The notes under the pieces are model-generated. The model was not told the origin of the DNA. It saw nothing but the letters and a program-made list of their open reading frames with translations, and did not search any database. Positions 37,929 through 46,273 of a stretch of DNA of 64,000 bases are shown one piece after another (the first letter of the stretch is position 1; every line of letters starts with the position of its first letter). The stretch spans positions 1-64,000 of the forward strand of contig NZ_VJZZ01000014.1 of NCBI RefSeq assembly GCF_009659535.1. Direction: 5' to 3'. Source of the stretch: Aggregicoccus sp. 17bor-14 (GTDB taxonomy: Bacteria; Myxococcota; Myxococcia; Myxococcales; Myxococcaceae). Both the position numbers and the translations under genes were made by a program.

Positions 37929-38232
37929 GTCACAGAGAGGTTCCGCACGGCCCCCGGTGTCGACAAGGAGTCAATACGGCCCCGGGAACCTCTCCGTGTG
38001 GCCGGTGGCTCGACAGCGGGGCGGCAGGGCGCTCCGTCTGCGGGGCGCTCGAGGCGGGCGCGCTCCGGGGTGCGCAGGCGGGTGCCGCAGCGCGGGGCGC
38101 TCCCGGGGCACCTGCCGCTTCTACGCGGCCGCGCGCAGGGCGGATGTCCGGTCCCCTGCAGCCTGTACGCAGGGCAGGCAGGCGTGTTCGAGGTCGCTGT
38201 GCCGGGGGGTCCTGCGCGCCCATCTTGAGGCG
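37929..38232. other. Intergenic region between divergent genes
   Basis: 304 nt between hemerythrin (-) and the acyltransferase (+). No coding frame, repeat or clear promoter was seen. Confidence 0.4.
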
Positions 38233-38979
38233 ATGGCGCTGTTCTCCGAGCCGCTGCTTCCCGAGTTACCCGCGCCGGTGAGGGGCGGGGTGCGCCAGGC
38301 GGTGTTCCGCGCGGCAGAGGCCGGCGCGCGGGCGAGCGCGCGCTACCACCGCGCGCGGCTCTTGGGCGGCGAGCACCTGCCGCGCGAGGGGGCGGCGCTG
38401 CTGGTGGGAAACCACGGGCTGTGGGGCTACGAGACGCCCGCCTTCTTCAGCCTCGTGCAGCGCGCGAGCGGGCGCTACCCGGTGGGGCTCGCCGAGCACG
38501 GCTTCTTCCGCATCCCGCTGGTGCGCACGGTGCTGCCGTGGCTGGGCGGGGTGCCGGGCACGCGCGAGAGCGCGCTCGCGCAACTCTCCGAGGGGCGGCT
38601 CGTGGTGTGCTACCCGGGCGGCGCGCGCGAGACCTTCAAGCCGCCGCACCGCCACTACATGCTGCGCTGGGAGCGCAGCCTCGGCTTCGCGCGGCTCGCT
38701 GCCGAGGCGCAGGTGCCGGTGCTGCCCTTCGCGGGCTACGGCGTGGACGACACCTTCCTCTACCCGGGCGACGGGCAGCTGGGGGTGCAGCTCGCGCCCG
38801 AGGAGAAGTACCGCATGCCGCTGGTGATGCCCCTGCCCCTGCCGGTGCGCCTCTCCTTCGCCCTGGGCGCGCCCCTGGAGCCCCCGCCGCGCGGCGCGCC
38901 CGAGGCGCAGCTCGCGGCCTTCCGCGACCGGGTGGCGGCCCGCGTGCGCTGGCTCCTCGCCGAGGCCTGCCATGGCTAG
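38233..38979 (+). CDS. PlsC/DGAT-like lysophospholipid acyltransferase
   Basis: A 248-residue membrane-associated acyltransferase. The pattern VGNHGLWGYETPAFFS replaces the classic NHxxxxD block, with GVPGTRESALAQLSEGRLVVCYPGGARETFK next (glycerolipid-binding region) and FPFAGYGVDD later. This is closest to the acyltransferase half of plant phytyl-ester synthases and bacterial relatives. It probably transfers a fatty-acyl group to an alcohol. It overlaps the hydrolase gene by 8 nt. Confidence 0.8.
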   Translation: MALFSEPLLPELPAPVRGGVRQAVFRAAEAGARASARYHRARLLGGEHLPREGAALLVGNHGLWGYETPAFFSLVQRASGRYPVGLAEHGFFRIPLVRTVLPWLGGVPGTRESALAQLSEGRLVVCYPGGARETFKPPHRHYMLRWERSLGFARLAAEAQVPVLPFAGYGVDDTFLYPGDGQLGVQLAPEEKYRMPLVMPLPLPVRLSFALGAPLEPPPRGAPEAQLAAFRDRVAARVRWLLAEACHG

Positions 38980-39961
38980 CCCGCGCGCGCTCGAGCGCGC
39001 CCCCGCCCCGCCGCCTCCACAGCGCCGCGCGCCGCTGCAGCAGCGCGGGGGCTCGGCGCCCCTGGTGCCGGCGCTCGAGGACGTGCAGCTGGGCTACGCG
39101 CTGCCGCTCGAGGAGCGGCCGGTGCTGGGCAGCACGGTGCGCCTCTTCACCTTCCCGGGCGAGAGCACGGACGTGGCGCGCACGGTGGTGTGCCTGCCGG
39201 GGCTGGGCGCCAGCGGCCGCTCCTTCGCGCTGCAGCGGCCGCTCGCGCGCAGCCTGCGGCTGCTGCTGTGGACGCCGCCCTTGCACACGCCCCTCACCCA
39301 CACTCCGCTCGAGTGGAACCTGCGGGTGCTCGAGAGCCCCGAAGCGCAGCTGCCCGCGCGCTTCGCGCTCGTGGGCTCCTCCTTCGGCAGCCTCGTGGCG
39401 CTCTCCTTCGCGCTGCGCCACCCGGAGCGGGTGAGCGCGCTGGTGCTGGTGAGCCCGGTCGCGACCGTGCGGCGCATCCGGCGCGTCGCGCTCAGCCTCA
39501 GCACCCTGGTGCGCGCGCCCATGCCGCTCACCTACCTGTTCGCCCCGCTCGTGGCGCGCGCGCTGGGCGGGCTGCACCTGCCGGCCGAGGGGCGCGCGGA
39601 GATCGTGCGCGAGGCGCGGCGCATCAGCGGCGCCGAGATGCTGCGCCGGCTCAAGGACGTGCTCGCCGCGGACCTGGTGCCGCAGCTCTCCGGGCTGCGC
39701 GTGCCCACCCTGGTGGTGCACGGCGCGCGCGACCACCTGGTGCCGCTGGAGGCCGCGCAGTCCGTGCAGGCGGCCATCCCGGGCGCGCGCATGGCGCTGC
39801 TGCCGCACGCGAGCCACCTGCCGTACATGAGCCACCCGCAGGAGTTCAACGCGGCGGTGGGGGACTTCCTCGCCGAGCACCTGCCGCGCGCGGCGCTGCC
39901 CTCGGACGCGCGCGAGGCCGCGGCCGCTGAAGCGCCTGGAGACCCGACCCCCGCCCGCTGA
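38972..39961 (+). CDS. Alpha/beta hydrolase
   Basis: A 329-residue alpha/beta-hydrolase. A Pro/Arg-rich N-terminus leads to the core: oxyanion/nucleophile elbow ALVGSSFGSLVALSFAL (Ser about residue 134), acid TLVVHGARDHLVPLE and catalytic His in HASHLPYMSHP. Overlapping the acyltransferase gene, it forms with it the two halves of a phytyl-ester-synthase-like pair, so a lipid or wax-ester role is inferred. The exact substrate is unknown. Confidence 0.84.
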   Translation: MASPRALERAPAPPPPQRRAPLQQRGGSAPLVPALEDVQLGYALPLEERPVLGSTVRLFTFPGESTDVARTVVCLPGLGASGRSFALQRPLARSLRLLLWTPPLHTPLTHTPLEWNLRVLESPEAQLPARFALVGSSFGSLVALSFALRHPERVSALVLVSPVATVRRIRRVALSLSTLVRAPMPLTYLFAPLVARALGGLHLPAEGRAEIVREARRISGAEMLRRLKDVLAADLVPQLSGLRVPTLVVHGARDHLVPLEAAQSVQAAIPGARMALLPHASHLPYMSHPQEFNAAVGDFLAEHLPRAALPSDAREAAAAEAPGDPTPAR

Positions 39962-39980
39962 GCGCGCAGGGTGCGCGCGC

Positions 39981-41438
39981 TCAGGCGAGGAGGCGGGGCG
40001 TGCCGTCGGCCGGCGCGTCCGCGTCCGCCGGGGGCTCTGGCGCCGCAGCGGCAGCCCGCGGCAGCAGCAGCGTGAAGCGCGCGCCGCCCTCGGCGCGGTT
40101 CTCCGCGTGCAGGCTGCCCCCGTAGCGCTCCACGTACTCGCGGCTGAGGGCGAGCCCCAGCCCGGTGCCGCGCCCGGGCGCCTTCGTGGTGAAGAAGGGC
40201 TCGAAGAGCCGCTCCAGCGCCGCCGGGGGCAGGCCGGGGCCGTTGTCCTCCACGCACAGCTCCACGCCTCCGGTGGGCAGCACCCGCGCGCTCACCCACA
40301 CGCGCGCCGGCGCGCGCGCGCCCTCCAGCGCGTCCGCCGCGTTCATCAGCAGATTGACCAGCACCTGCGAGAGGCGGCCCGGGGCGATGGCCGCGGGCGG
40401 CAGCGGCGCGGCGAGCGCACAGTCCACCTGGGCCACGCGGCGCAGGCGCACCGAGGCGATGCGCAGCGCTTCCTCCACCACGCGCGCCACGTCGCAGCCG
40501 GCCGGCTCTTCCTCCCCCTCGCGCGCGAAGGTGCGCAGGTCGCTCACGATGAGCCGGATGCGCTCGAGCCCCACGCCCATCTCCGCGAGCACCTCCCGCT
40601 GCTCGTCCGCCGGCAGCGCGAGGCCCTTCGGCCCCAGGTCGCGCTGCAGGCAGTGCAGGTTCGCCGTCACGAAGGCGAGCGGATTGTTCACCTCGTGCGC
40701 CACCCCGGCCGCGAGCCGCCCCACCACCGCGAGCCGCTCGGACTCCGCGCGCCGGCGCTCGCTCGTGGCCAGCTCCTGCAGCGCCGCGAGCCGCGCGCGG
40801 TTCGACGAGAGCTCCGCGTCGCGCGCGCGCCGGAAGAAGAAGGAGCCCGCCACCCCCACCACGCTCGAGGAGGCCAGCAGCAGCGCGAGCACCAGCACCT
40901 CGCGCGCCGAGCGCCCCTCGTGCAGCAGCAGCAGCGCCCCCACGCCCACGCTCGCCGCCGCGTTCGCCAGCACCGCGCGCACGTGCTGGTGCACGAAGAC
41001 GGCCGCCGTGGGCGGCATGGCCACGAGCCAGTAGAGGATGGGGTTGTCCGGCACGCCCGTCACCCAGACCACCGCCCCGATGAAGATGGGCGCGCTCGCC
41101 GCGAGCCCCGCGTGCACGGCGCGCTCGTGGCGCTCGCGCGTGCGCTGCAGCAGCGCGCGCGCCGCGAGGAACTGCGCCGCCCAGAGCAGGCGCAGCCCCA
41201 GCGCGGCCCAGACCATCCGCTGCGCGATGAGCACGTCCAGCGCCAGCGCGCCCAGCGCCACCGCGGCGCACAGGACGAAGCCCCGCCCGCGCTGGCGTCG
41301 TTGCTCGGCGAGCACGGCGTCGTCGACCGAGCCGTCGGCAACCGAGCCGTCGGCGACCGAGCCGTCGGCGACCGGGCGGCCCTCGCGCACGCTGGCACCG
41401 GGCGACGCGGATCTCGAGCTGGACTGCGACACGCACAC
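39981..41438 (-). CDS. Membrane sensor histidine kinase
   Basis: A 485-residue kinase. About six N-terminal membrane helices (about 50-200) form an unclassified sensor. The HisKA domain has the phospho-His in AAGVAHEVNNPLAFV (about 240-255), followed by an N-box (LVNLLMNAADALEG), G1 (DNGPGLP) and G2 (GRGTGLGLAL). The N-terminus has a repeated VADGS pentapeptide encoded by a 15-nt repeat. No response-regulator gene is adjacent. GTG 41438 is favoured; GTG 41495 is the alternative, but a CCTAGAC word between them suggests transcription starts after 41495. Confidence 0.88.
   Translation of the reverse strand: MCVSQSSSRSASPGASVREGRPVADGSVADGSVADGSVDDAVLAEQRRQRGRGFVLCAAVALGALALDVLIAQRMVWAALGLRLLWAAQFLAARALLQRTRERHERAVHAGLAASAPIFIGAVVWVTGVPDNPILYWLVAMPPTAAVFVHQHVRAVLANAAASVGVGALLLLHEGRSAREVLVLALLLASSSVVGVAGSFFFRRARDAELSSNRARLAALQELATSERRRAESERLAVVGRLAAGVAHEVNNPLAFVTANLHCLQRDLGPKGLALPADEQREVLAEMGVGLERIRLIVSDLRTFAREGEEEPAGCDVARVVEEALRIASVRLRRVAQVDCALAAPLPPAAIAPGRLSQVLVNLLMNAADALEGARAPARVWVSARVLPTGGVELCVEDNGPGLPPAALERLFEPFFTTKAPGRGTGLGLALSREYVERYGGSLHAENRAEGGARFTLLLPRAAAAAPEPPADADAPADGTPRLLA
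41326..41370. repeat. 15-nt tandem repeat inside kinase N-terminus
   Basis: Three head-to-tail 15-nt units (ACCGAGCCGTCGGCA/G) start at 41326, 41341 and 41356, encoding VADGS in frame. Unit number could vary without breaking the frame. Confidence 0.75.
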
Positions 41439-41519
41439 CCCCCGGCGGGCTCCACTGCGGCGCCGGAGTCTAGGCGGGATGCAGGGCGCTGGCACCCCGC
41501 AAGCCGGGCACGCGCACGC

Positions 41520-42047
41520 TCAGGGGGCGGGCGGCCGCTCGACGACGAAGAGGTCGTGGTCCAGCCCCGCGTGCTCCACGCGCCGCAGCGGGCGCATCCC
41601 GAGCCGGGCGGCCACGCGGGCGGAGGGGAGGTTGTCCGGGTGCACCAGCGCGATGACGCGCGGGGCGCGCAGCACCTCGAAGGCGAGCCGCACGCAGGCG
41701 GCGGCGGCCTCGGTGGCGTAGCCGCGGCCCCAGTGCTCGGGCGCGAAGTGGTAGCCCACCTCCACCTCGGGCTGGCCCTCGGGCCGCTGCATCACCAGCC
41801 CGCAGTCGCCGAGGAAGGCGCCGTCCGCGCGCCGCTCCACCGCCCACAGCCCACAGCCATCCACCGCGTAGCGCTGGTGGTTGCGGGCAATCCACACGCG
41901 CGACTCGTCGCGGGTGCGCGGGCGCGGGAAGTAGCGCATCGCCACGGGGTCTCCCAGCAGCTGCGCGAGCGGGTCGAGGTCGTCCTCGCACAGGGCCCGC
42001 AGCACGAGCCGCTCGGTGACGAGGGGGAGGTGGGGCATCAGGTCCAT
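41520..42047 (-). CDS. GNAT N-acetyltransferase, RimJ/RimL type
   Basis: A 175-residue acetyltransferase. Its core is LVTERLVLRALCEDDLDPLAQLLGDPVAMRYFP, EVGYHFAPEHWGRGYATEAAAACVRLAFEVL (acetyl-CoA binding) and HPDNLPSARVAARLGMRPL. It is independent of the other GNAT genes in the window. The ATG at 42047 is chosen; ATG 42038 is a second option. The substrate is unknown. Confidence 0.84.
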   Translation of the reverse strand: MDLMPHLPLVTERLVLRALCEDDLDPLAQLLGDPVAMRYFPRPRTRDESRVWIARNHQRYAVDGCGLWAVERRADGAFLGDCGLVMQRPEGQPEVEVGYHFAPEHWGRGYATEAAAACVRLAFEVLRAPRVIALVHPDNLPSARVAARLGMRPLRRVEHAGLDHDLFVVERPPAP

Positions 42048-42476
42048 CGCGCCCGGCAGTGTACGCAGCGCGCGCGGGCCCGGGTGGGTTTCTGGCGACC
42101 CGGCTACGGGAGACCCCCTTGACGCAGGGCGGCCGAGCGGGCACCTTGCCCCGCGTCTGCGCACCCCGCGCGCGGCGGGAGGTGGACCATGGGGCTTGTA
42201 CGAAACGGTGTCTCGGGTCTCTCCGCCGCTGCCTGCGCCTGACGTCCGCCTCCGCGCCCGTCCCAGCCGCGTGCCTTCGTGCTCCGCCCCTCCGGGTGCG
42301 GCGCGCGGCGGCCTCGCGCGCCGGGGGCCCTGAGGCGCACCCCACGCGCCGGCGCGCGCGGAGCCTGCTGCACCCCCGCTGAAGAAGGCCGCGCTTCCAT
42401 CCGGAGGCCCGGGGCCGCTCGCGCCTGACGCGCGAGGGCTGCCGGGCGGGCGCGGCTCCAGGGAATCCGTCTCCAC
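42048..42476. other. Intergenic region before rbfA-like/rtcB pair
   Basis: About 430 nt without a supported gene between divergent transcription units. A TTGACG word at 42119-42124, 17 nt before CACCTT, is a weak sigma-70-like promoter candidate for the rightward unit. The large antisense and sense frames are shadows. Confidence 0.35.
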
Positions 42477-42989
42477 ATGAGTCACTCCAAGCAGTCCCGC
42501 CGCGCCCGCCCGGGCCGCGGCAGCCGCCGTGCGTCGTTCTCTTCTCCCGGTTCCGAGTCCATCCCTTCAGTCCCCTCACTCCATGTCCACCACCTGCGCG
42601 TGCAGCAGGCGCTGCGAGAGCACCTCGCGGCCCTGCTGCGCGACGGGCTGCACGACCCCCACCTCGAGGGCCTCTGGCTCGTCGCCCTCGAGCTCTCCGA
42701 AGACGGCCGCCACGCACGCGCGAGCGTGGCGCTCGAGCCCCGAGGCGCGAGCGAAGCGGCACTGACACCCGAGGCATCGCAGGCCACGGACGCGGTGCGC
42801 GCCGCGCGCGTGCTGCCCGCGCTCGCGCGCGCCGGGGGCTTCCTGCGTGCCGCGCTCGCGCAGTCGCTCGACCTCAAGCGCCTGCCCGCGCTGCGCTTCA
42901 CGCTGGTGGGGGTGCTGCCGTCCACCGCCGCGGAGGGAGATGCGAGCGCCTCCCCGGAAGCGCCGGCCCCGGAAGGAGGTGACGCATGA
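42477..42989 (+). CDS. RbfA-like ribosome-binding protein
   Basis: A 170-residue protein. After a basic, disordered N-terminus (about 1-35), an RbfA-type KH-like domain follows: VQQALREHLAALLRDGLHDPHLEGLWLVALELSEDGRHARASVAL and FLRAALAQSLDLKRLPALRFTLVG match the family's order. RbfA binds 16S rRNA during 30S maturation. A C-terminal Ala/Pro/Glu tail ends the protein. Its stop overlaps the rtcB start (ATGA), so an RNA-repair or ribosome-related role is likely. It may be a second, diverged RbfA. Confidence 0.68.
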   Translation: MSHSKQSRRARPGRGSRRASFSSPGSESIPSVPSLHVHHLRVQQALREHLAALLRDGLHDPHLEGLWLVALELSEDGRHARASVALEPRGASEAALTPEASQATDAVRAARVLPALARAGGFLRAALAQSLDLKRLPALRFTLVGVLPSTAAEGDASASPEAPAPEGGDA

Positions 42990-44152
42990 AGGGGCCCCTG
43001 CGCTTCTTCGACACGGGAAGCGGCCAGCGCGTGCCGGTGCTCGCCTGGGCGCGCGAGGTGCCGCCCGAGGCCCTGCGCCAGCTGGTGCAGCTGGCCTCGG
43101 AGCCCTACGTCGTCGGCCACGTGGCGGCGATGCCGGACGTGCACGTGGCCTCCGGCGTGGCAGTGGGCACGGTGTTCGCCACCCGGGACACCGTCGTCCC
43201 GGGCGCGCTCGGCGGAGACCTGGGCTGCGGCGTCAGCGTGGCGCCGCTGCGGCTGCAGGGCGAGCGGCTCGAGCGCGGCGAGCTGGAGGCCGTGCTGCGC
43301 GCACTCGCGCGGGCCCTGCCGGTGGGCGATGCCGGGCACCGCGGACGGGGCCTCGCGCTGCCGGAGCCACTCGACCCCGGGCGCCTCTCCACCCGCGCGC
43401 TCGCCCGGGCCTGCGAGCGGCTCGCGCCGCGCCACCTGGGCACGCTGGGCGGCGGCAACCACTTCCTCGAGCTGGACCGCTCGGCGGATGGGCGGCACTG
43501 GCTGCAGGTGCACACCGGCTCGCGCGGCGTGGGCGGCGCCATCGCGCACCACCACCAGCGCGCCGCCGAGGCCCACGGCGTGGGCCGGCTGCGCGGGCTC
43601 TCCGTCGCGCAGGAGGCGGGGCGCGCCTGCGTCTCCGACAGCGCGTGGGCGCTCGCCTTCGCGCGGGCGAACCGCGACGCGCTGCTCGCGCGCGCCGCCG
43701 AGGTCCTCGACGCCGAGCTGGGCGCGCAGCTCGTGCTGGAGGCGCGCGTGGACGTGCACCACAACTTCGTGTCCGAAGAGGTGCACGGCGGCGAGCGCCT
43801 CTGGGTGCACCGCAAGGGCGCGCTCGCGCTCGCGGCGGGACAGGCCGGGGTCATCCCCGGCTCCATGGGCAGCGCGAGCTACCTCGTCGAGGGGCGCGGC
43901 CACCCGGACGCCTTCGGCTCCTGCTCGCACGGCGCGGGCCGGGTGCTCACGCGGCGCGAGGCCCGCGCGCGCATCCGCCCCGCCGCGCTCGCGCACGCGC
44001 TGCGCCGCGTGGTGCACGACGCCTCGCGCCTGCCCGCGCTGGTGGAGGAGGCGCCCGCGGCCTACCGAGACATCCGCGAGGTGCTCGAGGACGAGGAGGC
44101 GCTGGTGACGCCGCGGCTGCGGCTCGAGCCGCTCGCCGTGCTCAAGGGCTAG
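42986..44152 (+). CDS. rtcB: RtcB family RNA ligase
   Basis: A 388-residue RtcB. It has the metal-binding GGDLGCGV (Asp-78, Cys-81), GGGNHF (His-159), the VHHNF region (His-258/259), the RKGA and GSMGSASY GTP-binding segments, and the guanylylated His-315 in CSHGAGR. It joins RNA 2',3'-cyclic-phosphate or 3'-phosphate ends to 5'-OH ends through a GMP-linked intermediate. The length is on the short side for the family (E. coli about 400). No rtcA or rtcR is beside it; an RbfA-like gene precedes it by a 4-nt overlap. Confidence 0.92.
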   Translation: MKGPLRFFDTGSGQRVPVLAWAREVPPEALRQLVQLASEPYVVGHVAAMPDVHVASGVAVGTVFATRDTVVPGALGGDLGCGVSVAPLRLQGERLERGELEAVLRALARALPVGDAGHRGRGLALPEPLDPGRLSTRALARACERLAPRHLGTLGGGNHFLELDRSADGRHWLQVHTGSRGVGGAIAHHHQRAAEAHGVGRLRGLSVAQEAGRACVSDSAWALAFARANRDALLARAAEVLDAELGAQLVLEARVDVHHNFVSEEVHGGERLWVHRKGALALAAGQAGVIPGSMGSASYLVEGRGHPDAFGSCSHGAGRVLTRREARARIRPAALAHALRRVVHDASRLPALVEEAPAAYRDIREVLEDEEALVTPRLRLEPLAVLKG

Positions 44153-44303
44153 GGCGCGGGGCCCCGGGTTTTCACCGTCCCGGGAACTTCACGCTCCGGG
44201 GCTTCGTCCGAAGCGGGGCGGGTGCGGCGCACGCTTGCACCCACCTGCCCCGCTGTCCTCTGCTGAACGGCCTCACGCGCTTCCCCACTCTGGAGACCCC
44301 TGC

Positions 44304-44729
44304 ATGCCCCGTCCGTTCCGCACCGCCCTGCTGCGCTCGCTCCTGCCGGCCCTCGCCCTCGGCCTCGCTGCCTGCGGCGGCGGCGACAGCGGCTCCTCGG
44401 ATCCGGGCGACGAGCACGTCCACGCGGGCAGCGCCACCGGTGCCACCTGCGACAGCTCGCTGACGTACGCGAACTTCGGGCAGGGCTTCATGACGGCGTA
44501 CTGCACGTCCTGCCATGACGCGCATCTGCAGGGTCCTGCGCGCAGCGACGCGCCTGCGGACCACAATTACGACACGCTCGCCGGCGTGCAGAAGTGGAAG
44601 AGCGAGATCGAGCTGTTCGCCGCCGCCGGCCCCCAGGCCACCAACACCCAGATGCCCCCGAGCCGCCCCACGCCCGACCTGGCCGCCCGCCAGAAGCTGG
44701 GAGCGTGGCTGGCCTGCGGCGCGCCGTAG
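44304..44729 (+). CDS. Cytochrome c-like lipoprotein
   Basis: A 141-residue periplasmic lipoprotein. The signal ends in a lipobox (GLAAC), followed by a Gly/Asp-rich linker. A single haem-binding CTSCH (Cys-67 to His-71) and a Met in TQMPP (Met-117), suitable as the second haem ligand, mark a small class I-like cytochrome c. It may carry electrons among periplasmic enzymes. It stands alone. Confidence 0.82.
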   Translation: MPRPFRTALLRSLLPALALGLAACGGGDSGSSDPGDEHVHAGSATGATCDSSLTYANFGQGFMTAYCTSCHDAHLQGPARSDAPADHNYDTLAGVQKWKSEIELFAAAGPQATNTQMPPSRPTPDLAARQKLGAWLACGAP

Positions 44730-44920
44730 CGCCGTCACGCGCTTCATTCCCGCCCCCGCGGCGCGCACCGGCTGTCGGCCGCTGAGCGCTGCAAGGGGGC
44801 GGAGCGCAGCACCCCGGGGCCGTGGAACGCCCCTCCCCAACCCCCTCCCGGTGCACCCCAGTACGAGGCGCCCGGGTTGCGGGGTTCCCGCCGCCCCCCG
44901 GCCTCCTTAGCTTGGAGCCA

Positions 44921-46273
44921 ATGCGCGGGATGGCCCAGCCACAGCGGAGCCCGGAGGCCGTCGCCGGGTGGAAGGCGCGTGCGCGCGAGGAGCTCGCCCG
45001 CGCGCGCGCCCGCACGCTGCGCATGCTGCAGCCGCTGCCCGAGGCGGAGCTGGTGCGGCAGCACTCGCCCCTCATGTCGCCGCTCGTCTGGGACGTGGCG
45101 CACGTGGCCAACTACGAGGAGCAGTGGCTGCTGCGCGCGCTGGGCGCCCCGGCGCTCACCGACCGCGCCTTCGACGCGGTCTACGACGCCTTCCGCCACC
45201 CGCGCGCCAGCCGCCCCACCCTGCCGCTGCTCTCGCCCGAGGCCGCGTTCGCCTACGCGGCCCGGGTGCGCGCGCGCGTGCTCGAATATCTGGAAGTGCT
45301 GCCGGAGGAGAGTCCCGAGCCGCTGCTCGCCGGCGGCTTCGCCTTCGGGATGGTGGCGCAGCACGAGCAGCAGCACGCGGAGACGCTCGCCGCCACGCTG
45401 CAGCTGATGACGCACTTCGAGTACCGCCCGGCCGCGCGGCCCCGGCCGCAGCCCGCCGCCGTGCCGCTCTTCGAGGTGTACGTCCCCGGTGGCCCCGCGC
45501 CGCGCGGCAGCGACGCGGCGTGGGCCTACGACAACGAGCGCCCCGCGCACGTGGCGCCGCTCGCCCCCTTCTTCATCGACGCGCACCCGGTGACGAACGG
45601 GGACTTCCTCGTCTTCGTGGAGAGCGGCGGCTACGCGGACGCGCGCTGGTGGACGCCCGAGGGCTTCGCCCACGTGCAGCGCGAGGGGCTCGCCCATCCG
45701 CAGTTCTGGCTCCCGCAGGGCAACCACGTCTGGCTGCGGCGGCGCTTCGGGTGGGTGGAGCCGCTGCCCAAGGACGAGCCGGTGCAGCACGTGTCCTGGT
45801 ACGAGGCGGACGCGTACGCGCGCTTCTGCGGCAAGCGCCTGCCCACCGAGGCCGAGTGGGAGCGCGCCTGCGCGGGGCCGGCGGGCACGGAGCCTGCGCG
45901 GACCTGGCCCTGGGGCGAGGCGCCCGCCACGCCCGAGCGCGCGAACCTGGCGAGCGGGGACGCGGAGACGTGGGCGCCCGCGCCGGTGGGCAGCTACCCC
46001 GCGGGCGCGAGCCCCGAGGAGATCCACGGCCTGGTGGGCGACGTATGGGAGTGGACCGCGTCCGACTTCGCGCCGTACCCCGGCTTCCGCGCGTTTCCGT
46101 ACCGGGAGTACTCGGAGGTGTTCTTCGGCCCCGCGCACAAGGTGCTGCGCGGAGGCGCGTGGGCGAGCGCGCCGGTGGCGGTGCGCGCGAGCTTCCGCAA
46201 CTGGGACCTGCCGGTGCGCCGGCAGATCTTCGCAGGGTTTCGCTGTGCACGGGACGGGGAGGACGGTCGATGA
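44921..46273 (+). CDS. egtB: Ergothioneine sulfoxide synthase EgtB
   Basis: A 450-residue EgtB. The N-terminal DinB-like domain carries the iron-binding His in DVAHVANYEEQW and the pair in MVAQHEQQHAETL. The C-terminal FGE-sulfatase domain has FFIDAHPVTNGDFLVFV, VQHVSWYEADAYARFCGKRLPTEAEWE and GGAWASAPVAVRASFRNW. It couples trimethyl-histidine with a thiol (cysteine or gamma-glutamyl-cysteine) and oxygen to a sulfoxide. The egtD gene overlaps by ATGA. No egtA, egtC or egtE is adjacent. A TTAGCTT word lies 12 nt before the ATG. Confidence 0.92.
   Translation: MRGMAQPQRSPEAVAGWKARAREELARARARTLRMLQPLPEAELVRQHSPLMSPLVWDVAHVANYEEQWLLRALGAPALTDRAFDAVYDAFRHPRASRPTLPLLSPEAAFAYAARVRARVLEYLEVLPEESPEPLLAGGFAFGMVAQHEQQHAETLAATLQLMTHFEYRPAARPRPQPAAVPLFEVYVPGGPAPRGSDAAWAYDNERPAHVAPLAPFFIDAHPVTNGDFLVFVESGGYADARWWTPEGFAHVQREGLAHPQFWLPQGNHVWLRRRFGWVEPLPKDEPVQHVSWYEADAYARFCGKRLPTEAEWERACAGPAGTEPARTWPWGEAPATPERANLASGDAETWAPAPVGSYPAGASPEEIHGLVGDVWEWTASDFAPYPGFRAFPYREYSEVFFGPAHKVLRGGAWASAPVAVRASFRNWDLPVRRQIFAGFRCARDGEDGR

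Noticed and set aside
44304-44729. Cytochrome c lipoprotein as the egtB partner
   Set aside because: 191 nt lie between the genes, with a separate promoter-like word before egtB, so an operon is not supported.
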